From Zhengitettix transpicula (Eukaryota > Arthropoda > Insecta > Orthoptera > Tetrigidae): 64,000 nt of DNA. Below, in pieces: positions 35,608 to 48,266 of this stretch. Positions within the stretch are counted from its first letter, which is position 1; every line of letters starts with the position of its first letter. The stretch lies in NCBI GenBank assembly GCA_037074705.1, contig CM073591.1:178151432-178215431 (forward strand), given 5' to 3'. The position numbers and the translations under genes are program-made. Under the pieces are notes generated by a model. It had not been told where the DNA came from. It saw nothing but the letters and a program-made list of their open reading frames with translations, and did not search any database.

Positions 35608-37411
35608 TTTCCTTCAGGAAAGAAAAAACAAACAATTTAAAATACAGCCCCTTATGCTGACTTAAAAATGCGGAAAATTTATTGATATTAGTTTAACACA
35701 TTCAAACTAAAGATAATTTTGGCCAGCTGTAGCGTAACAAATGCAGACTATATTATGTCGATAATTATCGATACAAATCTGGTTATAATAGAATGATTAT
35801 ATGAAAAATTTAATTATCAAGATACCACAAAACGTAAATTGTTGTTACGTTTAATTTTTAAGCATTCACTAAACACATTTTAAATCTATTACGCTATAAA
35901 ATTCTGTAAGTAGGGACTTGGTACAAATTCCGCCCTTAAATTCTTCCCCTTCGTCAGAATATGAAAATGAAATCTGTATTGAAACATTTTGTCGTGGGAT
36001 ATAACTTCCTGACAACAGAACATGTTCTTGCAGACTATGAGCAGAAGAGTGCCTTGTGAAGTGTTGGATATTTCTACTTGTTTCAGAAGAATATTTATGG
36101 AGTATTTTAGCTAAAATTACAAACTAGAAATATCTAAAATTCGGAAAAGCAAGAACATAAATATGAAACTCATGTTGAAAGTAACAACGGAACTCCCACT
36201 TCTGAAGAAAATATTAAACTCCTGAGATTATTACAATAAAAATATATTGAAATTACACAATATTAAAAGATAACTGCTAACATTTTGTTTAATATTGGTG
36301 TGCTGTTCTGTGGAGTTTAACTAGAGTTGACAGAAGGTTATGGATAAAATTTATCCTTTAAATATCCAGAAAAAGCATATTGTAGAACTAGCAAGGTGAC
36401 ACATTCTAAATACTGGTATTTTGGCGTTTTCCATTGAATATTGATTAGAATTTATGTCGAATGGAAAATTTTCGAATAAAAAATTAAGAAAGGTGGTTTT
36501 ATAGATGATCAATTACAAGAAGTAATTTTAAAAGCAAAAGAAAAGTGATGGAATATTTTTAAAGCTCTTTTGGATATCATTCTGCACTGCTTAAAAAATA
36601 ATAACGGTTAAAGAGGAACTTGTGAAAAAAAAATGGTCATCCCGAATGTGGAAAATTTCTGAACACCATAGAATTAATTCGTCATTACGATCCTATTACA
36701 ACGCAGCACATGGTAAGTCATAAGAAAAATCAAGTCAATTATTTACCTCCTACAATACAAAATGATGTAATTAATAAAGTTGCTTCTAAAATTAGACAAT
36801 ATTATTTCAAATATTCAAAACTCAAAATATTTTTTTCTATTTCATTTGGTAGCACTCCTGCCACTCCCCACCAGGAACAGAATTGTTAACTTTGAGCACT
36901 CCAATGATCACGTAAATATAGCAATGTAAAAAAACCTTCAAATAATTTATTGTGACACCAGAAAACAAATTAATATTACGCGGTTTAAATAGTAGAAATA
37001 TAAGATAAGATCAAAATAAGCTTTTCGAACTACTTATGAAATGAGTGATAGATAAAGACAAGTTACAGTAAACTCTGTAACAAATGCTCGAAATTTGTAA
37101 AGTTATTAACAAAATTTGAATTTGTTACTCTAATAATATTTTGGAATGCAATATTAGAAAAGATATATAACGTAAATTTACATTTACAAGAAAGAAAAAC
37201 CACAGTCTAAAATTCAGCGAAAATGATAAATGCTATAAGAAATTAAATTCAACAGTACAGTAATGATTTTTTCCATTCGCTTCACAATTCAGCAAAAAGT
37301 TGAGTCGAAAACCTACGTTCCAGAAAAGAGGAGGTGCAAATAAAAATTAAATCTGGTGAGAATGCTACTGATGATTCGTTTGCCATGAATAAAAATTAAT
37401 TAGTAATCTTA
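35608..37411. other. Upstream of NSRP1, no gene recognised
   Basis: Contains the NSRP1 promoter side (35608 to about 35800). From 36000 to 37400 there are only short broken frames without a domain that I can name; possibly an old, unrecognisable element. Confidence 0.45.
35766..35773. promoter_or_regulatory. DRE-like palindrome TATCGATA
   Basis: TATCGATA, about 160 bp before the NSRP1 start codon, equals the DREF-binding element of Drosophila housekeeping promoters. A partial second half-site (TGTCGATAAT) lies just before it. Use in this species is inferred. Confidence 0.4.
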
Positions 37412-40400
37412 TCTTATAAATAAAAAAGAGTGTATGTATGTTTGTTTGTATGTTTGTTTGTTTGTATATTTGTATGTTCGTTATACAAATCTACACCGGT
37501 AGAGCAAATTTCACCAAATTTCGTACACGTGTTCTTTACGACCAGGAAACAAACACCGTCGGGGTGAGACGCGTCTACCACCCCCAGAAGCGGGGGTGGA
37601 CGGGTGTTAAAATACTTAAACATGCTAAAACAGCCGATATTTTAGTCGGATAATAATTTTTAGGGGTCCAAGATATTGATGGTGTTTCTACAGATGTTTT
37701 CTGAATATAATTTTCATCCCCTACACCCTGGGGAAAGAGCACCCGTAGCGTTTGTGGTGGAGAGTACAAATCGACACCGCTGGAGCAAATTTCACCAAAT
37801 TTCGTACACGGGTTCTTTGCGACCAGGAAAACAACACTGCCGGGGTGAGACGCGCCTACCAGCCCCAGAAGCGGGGTGGACGGGGTTGGAAATATTTGAA
37901 CATGCTAAAACAGTCGATATTTCAGTCGGATAAATATTTTTAGGGGTCAAAGATATTTATAGTCTTTCCACTGATGATATCTGAATATAATTTTCAACCT
38001 CTACACCCTGGGGAAAGAGCACCCCTAGCGTTTTGGGTGGAGAATACAAATCTTTACCGCTGGAGCAAATTTCACCAAATTTCGTACACGTGTTCTTTAC
38101 GACCAGGAAACAAACACCGTCGGGGTGAGACGCGTCTACCACCCCCAGAAGCGGGGGTGGGCGGGGGTTAAAATACTTAAACATGCTAAAACAGCAGGTA
38201 TTAGATTTGGATAAATATTTTCGGGGTCAAAGATATTGATTGTGTTTCTACCGATGTTATCTGAATATAATATTCATCTCCTACGCCCTGGGAAAAGGAC
38301 ACCCTTAGGGTTTGGGGTGGAGTTGCTTTACTGAAAAATAACGCGAATACAACCGAGTTTGAAGTCAAATCTAAGGTTATGGATGTCAGTGAGTTTACTC
38401 CGGATAAATAATTTTAGTTGCCGATTTAACCCGAAAGGGTGGGGTTTGGAACGGGAGATAAATAGTCAGTTCTTGCGCGTTCTTGGAGGAGAATTACGTG
38501 AATAGTATTTCAACGGATGTTGTTAAATAGATAAATCCCTTTAGACATTAGTGGTGAGCTTGCTTAGGGCTGGGGGTGAGAATTGTCTATTATTCTAAAA
38601 CTGCCAAAATGTTATGTGTTTATGGGTAAACTAGATTTATAGTGTTTCTACCGATGTGATATGAGTAGAAATTCAATCCTTTCCACCACGGGAAAGTAGA
38701 AGATTTAGGGGTGGTGTTGTTCATACTATTTTAACCGATGTTGTTTTTATTAATAACGACGTTTAATTTTATAAATAATGAGTGTATGTATGTATGTATG
38801 TTTGTATGTTTGTATATTTGTATGTTCCACCGCTGGAGAAAATTTAACCAAATTTCGTACACGTGTTCTTTGCGACCAGGAAACAAACACTATCGGGGTG
38901 AGACGCGTCTACCACCCCCAGAAGCGGGGTTGGACGGGGGTGGAAATATTTAAACATGCTAAAACAGTCGATATTTCAGTCGGACAAATATTTTTAGGGG
39001 TCAAAGATATTTATAGTGTTTCCACTGATGATAACTGAATATAATTTTCAACCTCTACACCCTGGGGAAAGAGCACCCCTAGCGTTTGGGGTGGAGAATA
39101 CAAATCTATACCGGTGGATCAAATTTCACCAAATTTCGTACACGTGATCTTTGCGACCAGGAAACAAACACTGTCGGGGTGAGACGCGTCTACCACCTCC
39201 AGAATCGGGGGCGGACGGGAGTTGAAATATTTAAACATGCTAAAACAGTCGATAATTCAGTCGGATAAATATTTTTATGGTTCACAGATATTGATAGTGT
39301 TTCTAACGACTGTTGGGGTGAGACGCGTCTACCATCCCCAGAAGCGGGTCGGGATTATCAGTAGAGCACTTTTAGGTGTTGGGTGGAGGAACGCTGCAAT
39401 AAAATAACGCGAATAGAACCGAGATTGGAGTAAAATCAAAGGTTATGGATGTTGTCCAGTTCAATTATAGCATCAAATTGCCCATTTAGCCCCGAGAGGC
39501 GGGAGTGGATGGGATGGAAATTTACTAACATATTAAATCATCGATATTAGCGTGGAATAAATAAATGCCGGGACCATTGACGTTGATAGTATTTCTACCG
39601 ATGTTGTTTGTTGGCATGATAGGGGTGGGGCTGGAGGGGATTTCCTTGAAAATAACGGGAAAACAACCGAGATTCGAGTCAAATCGAAGGTAATGGATGT
39701 CCCTGAATTTATTTATGACAATCTGGACAACGCGCGGGTATCGGCTGGGTTGGGATGAGTTGACCGGCTGTGTTTTGCGTCGATTAAATATTTTTCGGGA
39801 TAAATTACATTAATAAAATTTCCCTACATGTTCTCTGTGTATAATTTCAACCCCTTTCGGACTCATAAGGGTGCACATTTAAGGGTGGGCGTGAAGTAGC
39901 ATTACATAAAAAGAAACCAGAAACTATCGGGATTGTCACTGAGTTTAATTAATTTCCTTGAAAATAACGGGAAAACAACCGAGATTCGAGTCAAATCGAA
40001 GGTCATGGATGTCCCTGAATTTATTTATGACAATCTGGACAACGCTTGGGTATCGGATGGGTTGGGAAGAGTTACCGGCTGTTTTTTGCGTCGATTAAAT
40101 ATATTTCGGGATGAATTAGATTAATAAAATTTCCCTACATGTTCTCTGTGTATAATTTCAACCCCTTTCGGACTCGGAAGGGTGCACCCTTAAGAGTTGG
40201 CGTGGAAGTAGCATTAGATAAAAATAAACCAGAAACTATCAGGATTGTCACTGAGTTTAATTATGACATTAAACTTGACCGTTTAAGTCCCCGAAGCGGG
40301 AGTGGTCGAGGGTGAAAAATTTCAAACATGTTAAACGGTCGATATTTGCGATAATTATTTCCTGGGGTTAATTACTTTGAAAGTATTTATACCGATGTTG

Positions 40401-40851
40401 TTTTTGTATAATTTAACCCCTGTGAGGGGAGCAAGCTTAGGGGTAGCGTGGAGGTACGTTAAATAAAATCCCGCAAAAACAACCGAGATTCGAATCAATT
40501 CCGAGACTATGAATGTCGCTGAATCTAATTGTGACAACCTGGGTAACGCGACGGGTTTAGGAGGTGTTGGGCGGGGGAATAAATTTTCAGACAATGTAAT
40601 CGGCCGATTTTTGCGTGGAATACATTCTTTTTCATTATCCCACATTTGTGGGGGTGGTCATCTTCTAACATGTAAAAACGGCCGATATATTTAGTCAATG
40701 ACTTCATCCCCCTTCGGCATGGGAGGTTAGCACATTTAGGGATAGGGTTCGAGAAGCTTTACATAAAAATAGCGCAAAAGTAACCAAAATTGGAGTCTTA
40801 TGGATGGTTATAGATAAATGACATCTCGGGCAACGCCGGGCACCCAGCTAG
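37412..40851 (+). mobile_element. Non-autonomous Helitron 1
   Basis: Starts TCTTATAAATAAAAAAGAG after an A and ends GGGCAACGCCGGGCACCCAG followed by CTAG. The end carries the GC-rich 3' hairpin (CGGGCAACGCCGGG type) shortly before CTAG that marks Helitrons. The inside holds a (TGTA/TGTT)n head and repeated modules of about 280 bp (near 37482, 37766, 38045, 38823 and 39094), plus other repeated blocks. A second head-like stretch occurs inside at about 38765. No Rep/helicase frame exists, so it relied on an autonomous partner. Confidence 0.85.
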
Positions 40852-43800
40852 TCTTATAAATAAAAAAGAGTGTATGTATGTTTGTTTGTATGTTTGTATG
40901 ATTGTATATTTGTATGTTCGTTATACAAATCTACACCGTTAGAGCAAATTTCACCAAATTTCGTACACGTGTTCTTTACGACCAGGAAACAAACACTGTC
41001 GGGGTGAAACATGTCTACCACCACCAGAAGAGGGGTTGCACGGGGGTTGAAATATTTAAACATGCTAAAACAGCCGATATTTTAGTCGGATAATAATTTT
41101 TACGGGTCCAAGATATTGATGGTGTTTCTACCGATGTTTTCTGAATATAATTTTAATCCCCTACACCCTGGGAAAAGGGCACCCTTAGGGTTTGGGGTGG
41201 AGAATACAAATCTATACCGGTGGATCAAATTTCACCAAATTTCGTACACGTGTTCTTTGCGACCAGGAAAACAACACTGTTGGGGTGAGACGCGTCTACC
41301 AACCCCAGAAGCGGGGGTGGACGGGGATTAAAATACTTAAACATGCTAAAACAGCAGGTATTAGATTTGGATAAATATTTTCGGGGTCAAAGATATTGAT
41401 TGTGTTTCTACCGATGTTATCTGAATATAATATTCATCTCCTACGCCCTGGGAAAAGGGCACCCTTAGGGTTTGGGGTGGAGTTGCTTTACAGAAAAATA
41501 ACGCGAATACAACCGAGTTTGGAGTCAAATCGAAGGTTATAGATGTCAGTGAGTTTACTTCGGATAAATATTTTTAATTTTCCATTTAACCCGAAAGGGT
41601 GGGGGTTGGAAGGGAAGATAAATAGTCAGTTCTTGCGCGTTCTTGGAGGAGAATTACGTGAATACTATTTCAACGGATGTTGTTGAAAATATAAATCCCT
41701 TTAGACATTAGTGGCCCCCAGAAGCGGGGGGGGGGGGGGGTGTAAATATTTGAACATGCTAAAACAGTCGATTTTAGGGGTCACAGATTTTAATAGTGTT
41801 TCTACCGACTATTGGGGTGAGAGGCGTTTACCACCCCCAGAAGCGGGTCGGGATTATCAGTAGAGCACTTTTAGGTGTTGGGTGGAGGAACGCTGCAATA
41901 AAATAACGCGAATACAACCGAGATTGGAGTGAAATCCAAGGTTATGGATGTCATCCAGTTCAATTATAGCATCAAATTGACCATTTAGCCCCAAGGGGCG
42001 GGAGTGGATGGGATGGAAATTTTCTAACATGTTAAATCATCGATATTAGCGTGGAATAAATAAATGCCGGGATCATTGACGTTGATAGTATTTCTACCGA
42101 TGTTGTTTGTAGGCATGATAGGGGTGGGGCTGGAGGGGATTTCCTTGAAAATAACGGGAAAACAACCGAGATTCGAGTCAAATCGAAGGTCATGGATGTC
42201 CCTGAATTTATTTATGACAATCTGGACAACGCGCGGGTATCGGCTGGGTTGGGATGAGTTGACCGGCTGTTTTTTCGTCAATTAAATATATTTCGGGATG
42301 AATTAGATTAATAAAATTTCCCTACATATTCTCTGTGTATAATTTCAACCCCTTTCGGACTCGGAAGGGTGCACCCTTAAGGGTTGGCGTGGAAGTAGCA
42401 TTACATAAAAAGAAACCAGAAACTATCAGGATTTTCACTGAGTTTAATTATGACATTAAACTTGACCGTTTAAGTCCCCGAAGCGGGAGTGGTCGGGGGT
42501 GAAAAATTTCAAACATGTTAAACGGTCGATATTTGCGATAATTATTTCCTGGGGTTAATTACTTTAAAAGTATTTATACCTATGTTGTTTGTGTATAATT
42601 TAACGCCTGTGAGGGGGGCAAGCTTAGGGGTGGCGTAAAGGTACGGGAAAAGAGCACCCCTAGCGTTTGGGGTGGAGAATACAAATCTATACCGCTGGAG
42701 CAAATTTCACTAAATTTCGTACACGGGTTCTTTGCGACCAGGAAAACAACACTGTCGGGGTGAGCCACGTCTACCAACCCCAGAAGCGGGGGTGGACGGG
42801 GGTGGAAATATTTAAACATGCTAAAACAGTCGATATTTCAGTCGGATAAATATTTTTAGGGGTCAAAGATATTTATAGTCTTTTCACTGATGATATCTGA
42901 ATATAATTTTCATCCTCTACACCCTGGGGAAAGAGCACCCCTAGCGTTTGGGGTGGAGAATACAAATCTATTCTGGTGGATCAAATTCTTCATACATGCT
43001 AACTCAGTTAGATAAATATTTTCCGGGTAAAAGTGATTAATAGTGTTTGTAACAATGTATTTGAGTAAAATTTCAAACATTTTACGGCATGGGAAAGCTG
43101 AGTTGTAGGGGTGGGGGTGGAGGAATATTACAAAAAAATAACTCGAATAAAAACGAGACTGGAGTCAAAAGCAAAGTTATGGATAACGCTGAGTTTAATT
43201 ATGCTATAAACTAGCAATTAACCTCCCAGGGACGGATGCGGTCGGGAGTGGAAATTGTCAAACATGTTAATCAGCTTTGCAACTAAATATTTTTCCGGAT
43301 CAATGAGATTTCTCTACATTTACAGAGATTATAACTTCAACCCCTTTCGGGCTTATCAGTAGAGCACTTTTAGGTGTTGGGTGGAGGAACGCTGCAATAA
43401 AATAACGCGAATACAACCGAGATTGGTGTCAAATCCAAGGTTATGGATGTCGCCCAGTTCAATTATAGCATCAAATTGGCCATTTAGCCCCAAGGGGCGG
43501 TAGTGGATGGGATGGAGAATTTCTAACATGTTAAATCATCGATATTAGCGTGGAATAAATAAATGCAGGGACCATTCACGTTGATAGTATTTCTACCTAT
43601 GTTGTTTGTAGGCATAATAGGGGTGGGGGTGGAGGGGATTTCCTTGAAAATAACGGGAAAACAACCAAGATTCGAGTCAAATCGAAGGTAATGGAAGTCG
43701 CTGAATTTATTTATGACAATCTTGACAACGCGCGGGTATCGGCTGGGTTAGGATGAGTTGACCGGCTGTTTTTGCATCGATTAAATATTTTTCGGGATGA

Positions 43801-44536
43801 ATTAGATTAATAAAATTTCTCTAAATGTTCTCTGTGTATAATTTCAACCCCTTTCGGACTCGGAAGGGTGCACCCTTAAGGGTTGGCGTGGAAGTAGCAT
43901 TAGATAAAAATAAACCAGAAACTATCAGGATTGTCACTGAGTTTAATTATGACATTAAACTTGACCGTTTAAGTCCCCGAAGCGGGAGTGGTCGGGGGTT
44001 AAAATTTTCCAACATTTTAAACGGTCGATATTTGCGATAATTATTTCCTGGGGTTAGTTACTTTGATAGTATTTATCCCGATGTTGTTTGTGTATAATTT
44101 AACCCCTGTGAGGGGAGCAAGCTTAGGGGTGGGGTGCAGGTACGTTAAATAAAAACCCGCAAAAACAACCGAGATTTGAATCAATTCAGAGACTATGAAT
44201 GTCGCTGAATCGAATTGTGACAACCTTGGTTAAGCGACGGGTTTGGGAGGTGTTGGGCGGGGGAATAAATTTTCTGACAATGTAATCGGCCGATTCTTGC
44301 GTGGAATACATTCTTTTTCATTATCGCATATTTGTGGGGTGGTCATCTTCTAACATGTAAAAACGGCCGATATATTTAGTCAATGACTTCATCCCCCTTC
44401 GGCATGGGAGGTGAGCACATTTAGGGATAGGGTTCGAGGAGCTTTACATAAAAATAGCTCAAAAGTAACCAAAATTGGAGTCTTATCTATGGTTATAGAT
44501 AAATGACATCTCGGGCAACGCCGGGCACCCAGCTAG
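40852..44536 (+). mobile_element. Non-autonomous Helitron 2, joined directly to Helitron 1
   Basis: Begins TCTTATAAATAAAAAAGAG on the very next base after the CTAG of Helitron 1 and ends with the same hairpin and CTAG at 44533-44536, followed by T. It shares the block order of Helitron 1 but differs in module number and by indels. It holds the modules near 40920, 41205 and 42678. No Rep/helicase frame is present. Confidence 0.85.
41726..41740. repeat. G15 homopolymer inside Helitron 2
   Basis: Fifteen consecutive G at the place where the related module reads GAAGCGGGGGTGG; likely slippage expansion, or a spot prone to sequencing error. Confidence 0.85.
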
Positions 44537-44963
44537 TAACAAATAAATGTCTGAAACTTTAAAAATCATGCCACTAAACGATGTTCAACAGACCTAGAAT
44601 AGAAATATAATAGCGTCTTAGATGGTCCAAAATTGGTATGTGAAATTGAGAGATTCAAATATCAAGCCCTAGTAGTTTTTGAAAATTTAGGGCAAATGGA
44701 CACTTTCTTCATGAAAAAAAAGCGAATTCTCTTAGCACAACAGGTATTCAAATCTAGACATAACATGAAGTATTTTCATAACAATGCCTGTAACAACTTT
44801 CTGTTAGACAAAAGCGATGATCAAACATGTCTATAGAATCAATTCAAAAAGACGATGACAAAACACTAAATTATGACTATATAATGTATGTTTTTGCAAA
44901 TGAAAAATTAAGAAATATTACTTTATAAAATATGCCGAACTGTTTTATGTTTTTATTATATTA
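44537..44963. other. Between Helitrons, nothing recognised
   Basis: AT-rich. One short frame (44633-44836) has no known domain. Confidence 0.4.
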
Positions 44964-45935
44964 CTAGCTGGGTGCCCGGGTACTCATAATTATATTCAGC
45001 GACCCCCATAAACCCGGTTTAGACTCCAATCTCGATTGTTTTTGCGGTATTTTTATGTTGCGTCATTCATACATAACCCTAAAGCTGGTTCCCTCCCATG
45101 CCGAAAGGGGTTGAAATTATAATAAAACAAAATCGGTAGCCTACTATCAATCTCTTTGACCCCGTCTTTCGTCTCTCAATATAATAATTGACTGTCGGGT
45201 GCCCGGCGTTGTAAGTGTACTTATTTATATAAAACCGATAGAGTCTTTAATTCTACGATCTTTAGTCAAGAAGTGTTTTAACCTACCTATGCAGAGTGAA
45301 TGCTAATTTCATCAGCACCCGTCCCCCGGTGCCTTTAGAGAAGCATTAATACTCCCGTCTCCAAATACAATGAATTCTCTTAGTACCTTAAGATCCGTTG
45401 AGAGTGTGATAACATCGGGAGAACAGTGTCAATCTCATTGACCCCGAATAAAATTTACTCGACACGAATATTGGCATTTTATGCATGTTTCAAAATCTCC
45501 ACTCACTTCCACCCTCGCCCTCTGGGTTGTTAGACGTGTCTTAATACCACAGAGTTTGTTTCCGGTTTAAAAAGAACATGTGTACAAAATTTGGTCGAAA
45601 TTGCTACACGTGTTTTAGATTGGACGCGGAACATTGTTTTCTTCTTCCACCCTACTCCTAGGGGTTGAAGTGCAACTTAACCGGCAAGTTGAATGTCATA
45701 ATTAAACTCAGTCTCGTCCATAACGCCGGATTCAACTCCAATCTCTGTTATTTTTTGTAACGCATCTCCACCCCCACCGCTAAGGGTGTTCCCCGCTCAT
45801 GTCGAAATTGGTTTAAATTATACACAAACAACATCGGGAGAAACACAATCAATCTGAATGGACCCGATAAAAATACATAAAACGTTTCAATTTCAATATC
45901 TGATGTGAAAATTACATTCAGGATTTCAAGGTACA
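44964..45935 (-). mobile_element. Partial Helitron 3, inverted
   Basis: The minus strand ends GGGCACCCAGCTAG at 44964, flanked by T, the same terminus as Helitrons 1 and 2. Related blocks follow to about 45935. A second degenerate terminus (GCCGGGCACCCGACAGT, minus) lies near 45190-45215, so nested or rearranged copies are present. The 5' end was not found. Confidence 0.65.
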
Positions 45936-46151
45936 ATTTAGATGTTAGAGGAAGAGAACATCAAAAATTTTAACTTGCTGCACTACTTCTTTATAATCAA
46001 ATTGCCGAAGGCAATAGAGTTTTTGAAATGACAGGATTTTTCGTTAAATTGAACTGGCATGAAACTCAAAATTTACTTTCTGAATTAAATAAATCAAACC
46101 TTTTCAGATACGCTCAGTAAATTTGGTAAAGTATCTTAGGATCAATAGATT

Positions 46152-46520
46152 TTGAAAGCCAATGTCTTTAGTGCAATCTGTCATAAAGAGCACGAGTTGG
46201 TTCTCACAACGGTCGAATTCAGTTCCAGAAAGAAAATACTAATATGCAACAAATCTTTAGAAAATCTTTACATAGGCTTAGAAGAGAAAGACAAAATAGA
46301 ATACTTTCTAACCCCGCTGTTTAAATCAGGACGAGCTGGATTTTTTTTATACAAACGAGGTACGTGTGGGGAAAATAAACATCCTTCTGCATTGTATTTC
46401 ACCCATAGACATAAGTGGTACATTCTGGCAGTAGTTTTACTCACAAACAACGCGCAGAGAATGCGTGACGTGGATCTGCGCACAGCTTCACCATTATATT
46501 TCCACCATGCTTGTACCTAG
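46152..46520 (+). CDS. Uncharacterised 122-codon open frame
   Basis: An open frame in an area of element debris, right before a Jockey fragment. It contains KKILICNKSLENLYIGLEEK and YFTHRHKWYILAVVLL. I recognise no domain. It could be a piece of an unknown element or chance; there is no promoter or splice support. Confidence 0.15.
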   Translation: MKANVFSAICHKEHELVLTTVEFSSRKKILICNKSLENLYIGLEEKDKIEYFLTPLFKSGRAGFFLYKRGTCGENKHPSALYFTHRHKWYILAVVLLTNNAQRMRDVDLRTASPLYFHHACT

Positions 46521-46524
46521 TATT

Positions 46525-47330
46525 CACCTCTGATGTTCCAACCAGTCAACTTTGCCGACGATACAGCTGTATTATCTGTCAGCGAGGCAGCTGAAAATCT
46601 TCAGAATCATCTTGACCTCCTCGGGAACTGGTTTAGCAAGTGTAGAATTTTCATAAATAACGACAAACCCACACAAGTCACGTTTACCAACAATCGAAAT
46701 GTATGCCCAAAAGTCCTAATTAACAACACAGTTATACCAGTAAAATCAGAAGTGAAATACTTAGGAATTTACCTCGACCAGAGACTCACCTGGAAGACTC
46801 ATATAAAGACCATAAGCTAACATTTAGACCTCAAAATCAAAGAAATGACTGGAATAATTGGAAAGAAATCATATTCATCCCTAGAAAATAAACTTCTCCT
46901 GTATAGAGCCAATTTATACTTTCGGCATTCAACTGTGGGGTTGCTCAAAACCGCCCAACAATAATATCCTGCAGCGTTTCCAGTCTAAGACAAACGCTCC
47001 GTGGTACGTAAACAAACCCTTCACGAAGGCGTGAGGATTCCATATGTAACCGGCGAAATTAGAAGATTAGCAACTGCCTACCATCACACTCTCGTTGATC
47101 ACGAAAACGATCTCGTACATCAGCTAGCCCAAGAACCAGTCGCAACATGAAGATTAAATCGACAATGGCCCAATGATATCGTTCCTCGGTCCAACCAGGC
47201 ATAACGCCTTCATTTGGGAATAACATAAATCGATGACTTTCCCCTCATGTTATAACTATGTCACACGATTTACTTATTACTCATTTATGAATTATAAGAG
47301 TAGATTGCAACTATGCAAATAAATTTTAAA
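46525..47330 (+). pseudogene. Jockey-clade RT fragment
   Basis: QPVNFADDTAVLSVS (catalytic FADD), then LLGNWFSKCRIFINNDKPTQ and VKYLGIYLDQRLTWKTHIK are the Jockey RT palm and following region. Broken frames continue through IPYVTGEIRRLATAYHHTLV to an A-rich end near 47320. It is a different lineage from, or diverged from, the 10.8-12.9 kb copy. Confidence 0.8.
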
Positions 47331-47399
47331 AAACACTGATATGTGAGGCGTGATTTTCCAGTATCAACAGTATTGTTGTGGGATTTCCAAATTTTGAAA

Positions 47400-47590
47400 A
47401 ATGTTAAAGTAATTTTATGAAAACAGTGCTTCTGTCCGAGATACCCATATCACAACCAGTTGGTACGTCTTTTATTAGGGAAGGATTAAGCCACATTTGT
47501 GCGAAAATAAGGAACGGAGGTACCTGCTGTCTTACTGCAATCATTGAACACACGACAATCACAATTTGCCCTTGTTCTTTTCCCAATCTA
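47400..47590 (-). pseudogene. Pogo/Tigger-like DDE transposase fragment
   Basis: The minus-strand frame GKEQGQIVIVVCSMIAVRQQ followed by VPPFLIFAQ resembles the second-Asp region of CENP-B/pogo/Tigger DDE proteins (GxxxxxVTVxxCxxAxGxxxPPxxIF). No other part could be joined with confidence. Confidence 0.5.
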
Positions 47591-47660
47591 GACCACGTGT
47601 TTTTGGTAGTATATTGGAAAGTGTTTGCACACCTGTCTCGTCCATATTGTAAATAGAGTT

Positions 47661-47683
47661 GGCGGGGGCGGGGGGGGGGCGGA
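47661..47683. repeat. G-rich low-complexity tract
   Basis: A run of G interrupted by single C; no function apparent. Confidence 0.8.
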
Positions 47684-48266
47684 GTGTATTTTCTCTTTAT
47701 TGACTACAAATTATCAAAATTGTGTTCAAGTTGAATTTTATTTAAACCCATCATTCTATGAACTAGGGAGTGAAGTTTCTTCCAGCAAGTTTCGTTTCAT
47801 TTCAAAAACGATGAATGGTGTTAATGGTATCTTAATGACTTAAGCGTTCGACCGAAATAACGTCTTTCCGGTGCAATACAGTGTTGAAAGATAGAATCTT
47901 CTTGTACCTTTGGAAATGTTCGCCGAAATCTGCCTAGCTGATGACTTTCATAATGCTGCTTCAGTAAATCCAATCGTTTTTGCAGCATGTCGAATTGACA
48001 TTTTTGAATCCATGAAAGAACGAGCCTGTTCTGAAAGGTCTTCTTTCCGTTTCCCTTGGTCGATTCGTAGCAATTGAGCAAATTTAAAAGCGAATCAGAT
48101 AAAATTCAAATATTTGGCGAAATGGAGTAAAATTACACGCCTCAAGACTATGCGAACTTTTACTCCATTTCGCTATGTTGTCGTTTAATTGTGCTACAGG
48201 TGAGTTAACTACGAAAACATTGTAGTTGTTTTTATGAATCGAAAGGTTAAATGCAGCATTTTGAGT

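Noticed and set aside
36000..37400. Possible decayed transposase upstream of NSRP1
   Set aside because: Only short frame pieces without a diagnostic motif.
37433..37482. Short regularly spaced repeats that could suggest a CRISPR-like array
   Set aside because: They are TGTA/TGTT microsatellite units of a Helitron head in a eukaryotic genome, with no spacers.
37414..44223. Many overlapping short frames on both strands inside the Helitrons
   Set aside because: They recur only because the modules repeat. They encode no Rep, helicase or other recognisable domain.
47821..48081. Minus-strand 86-codon frame near the pogo-like fragment as its DNA-binding domain
   Set aside because: It does not match the helix-turn-helix patterns of CENP-B/pogo proteins that I know. 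Left unassigned.
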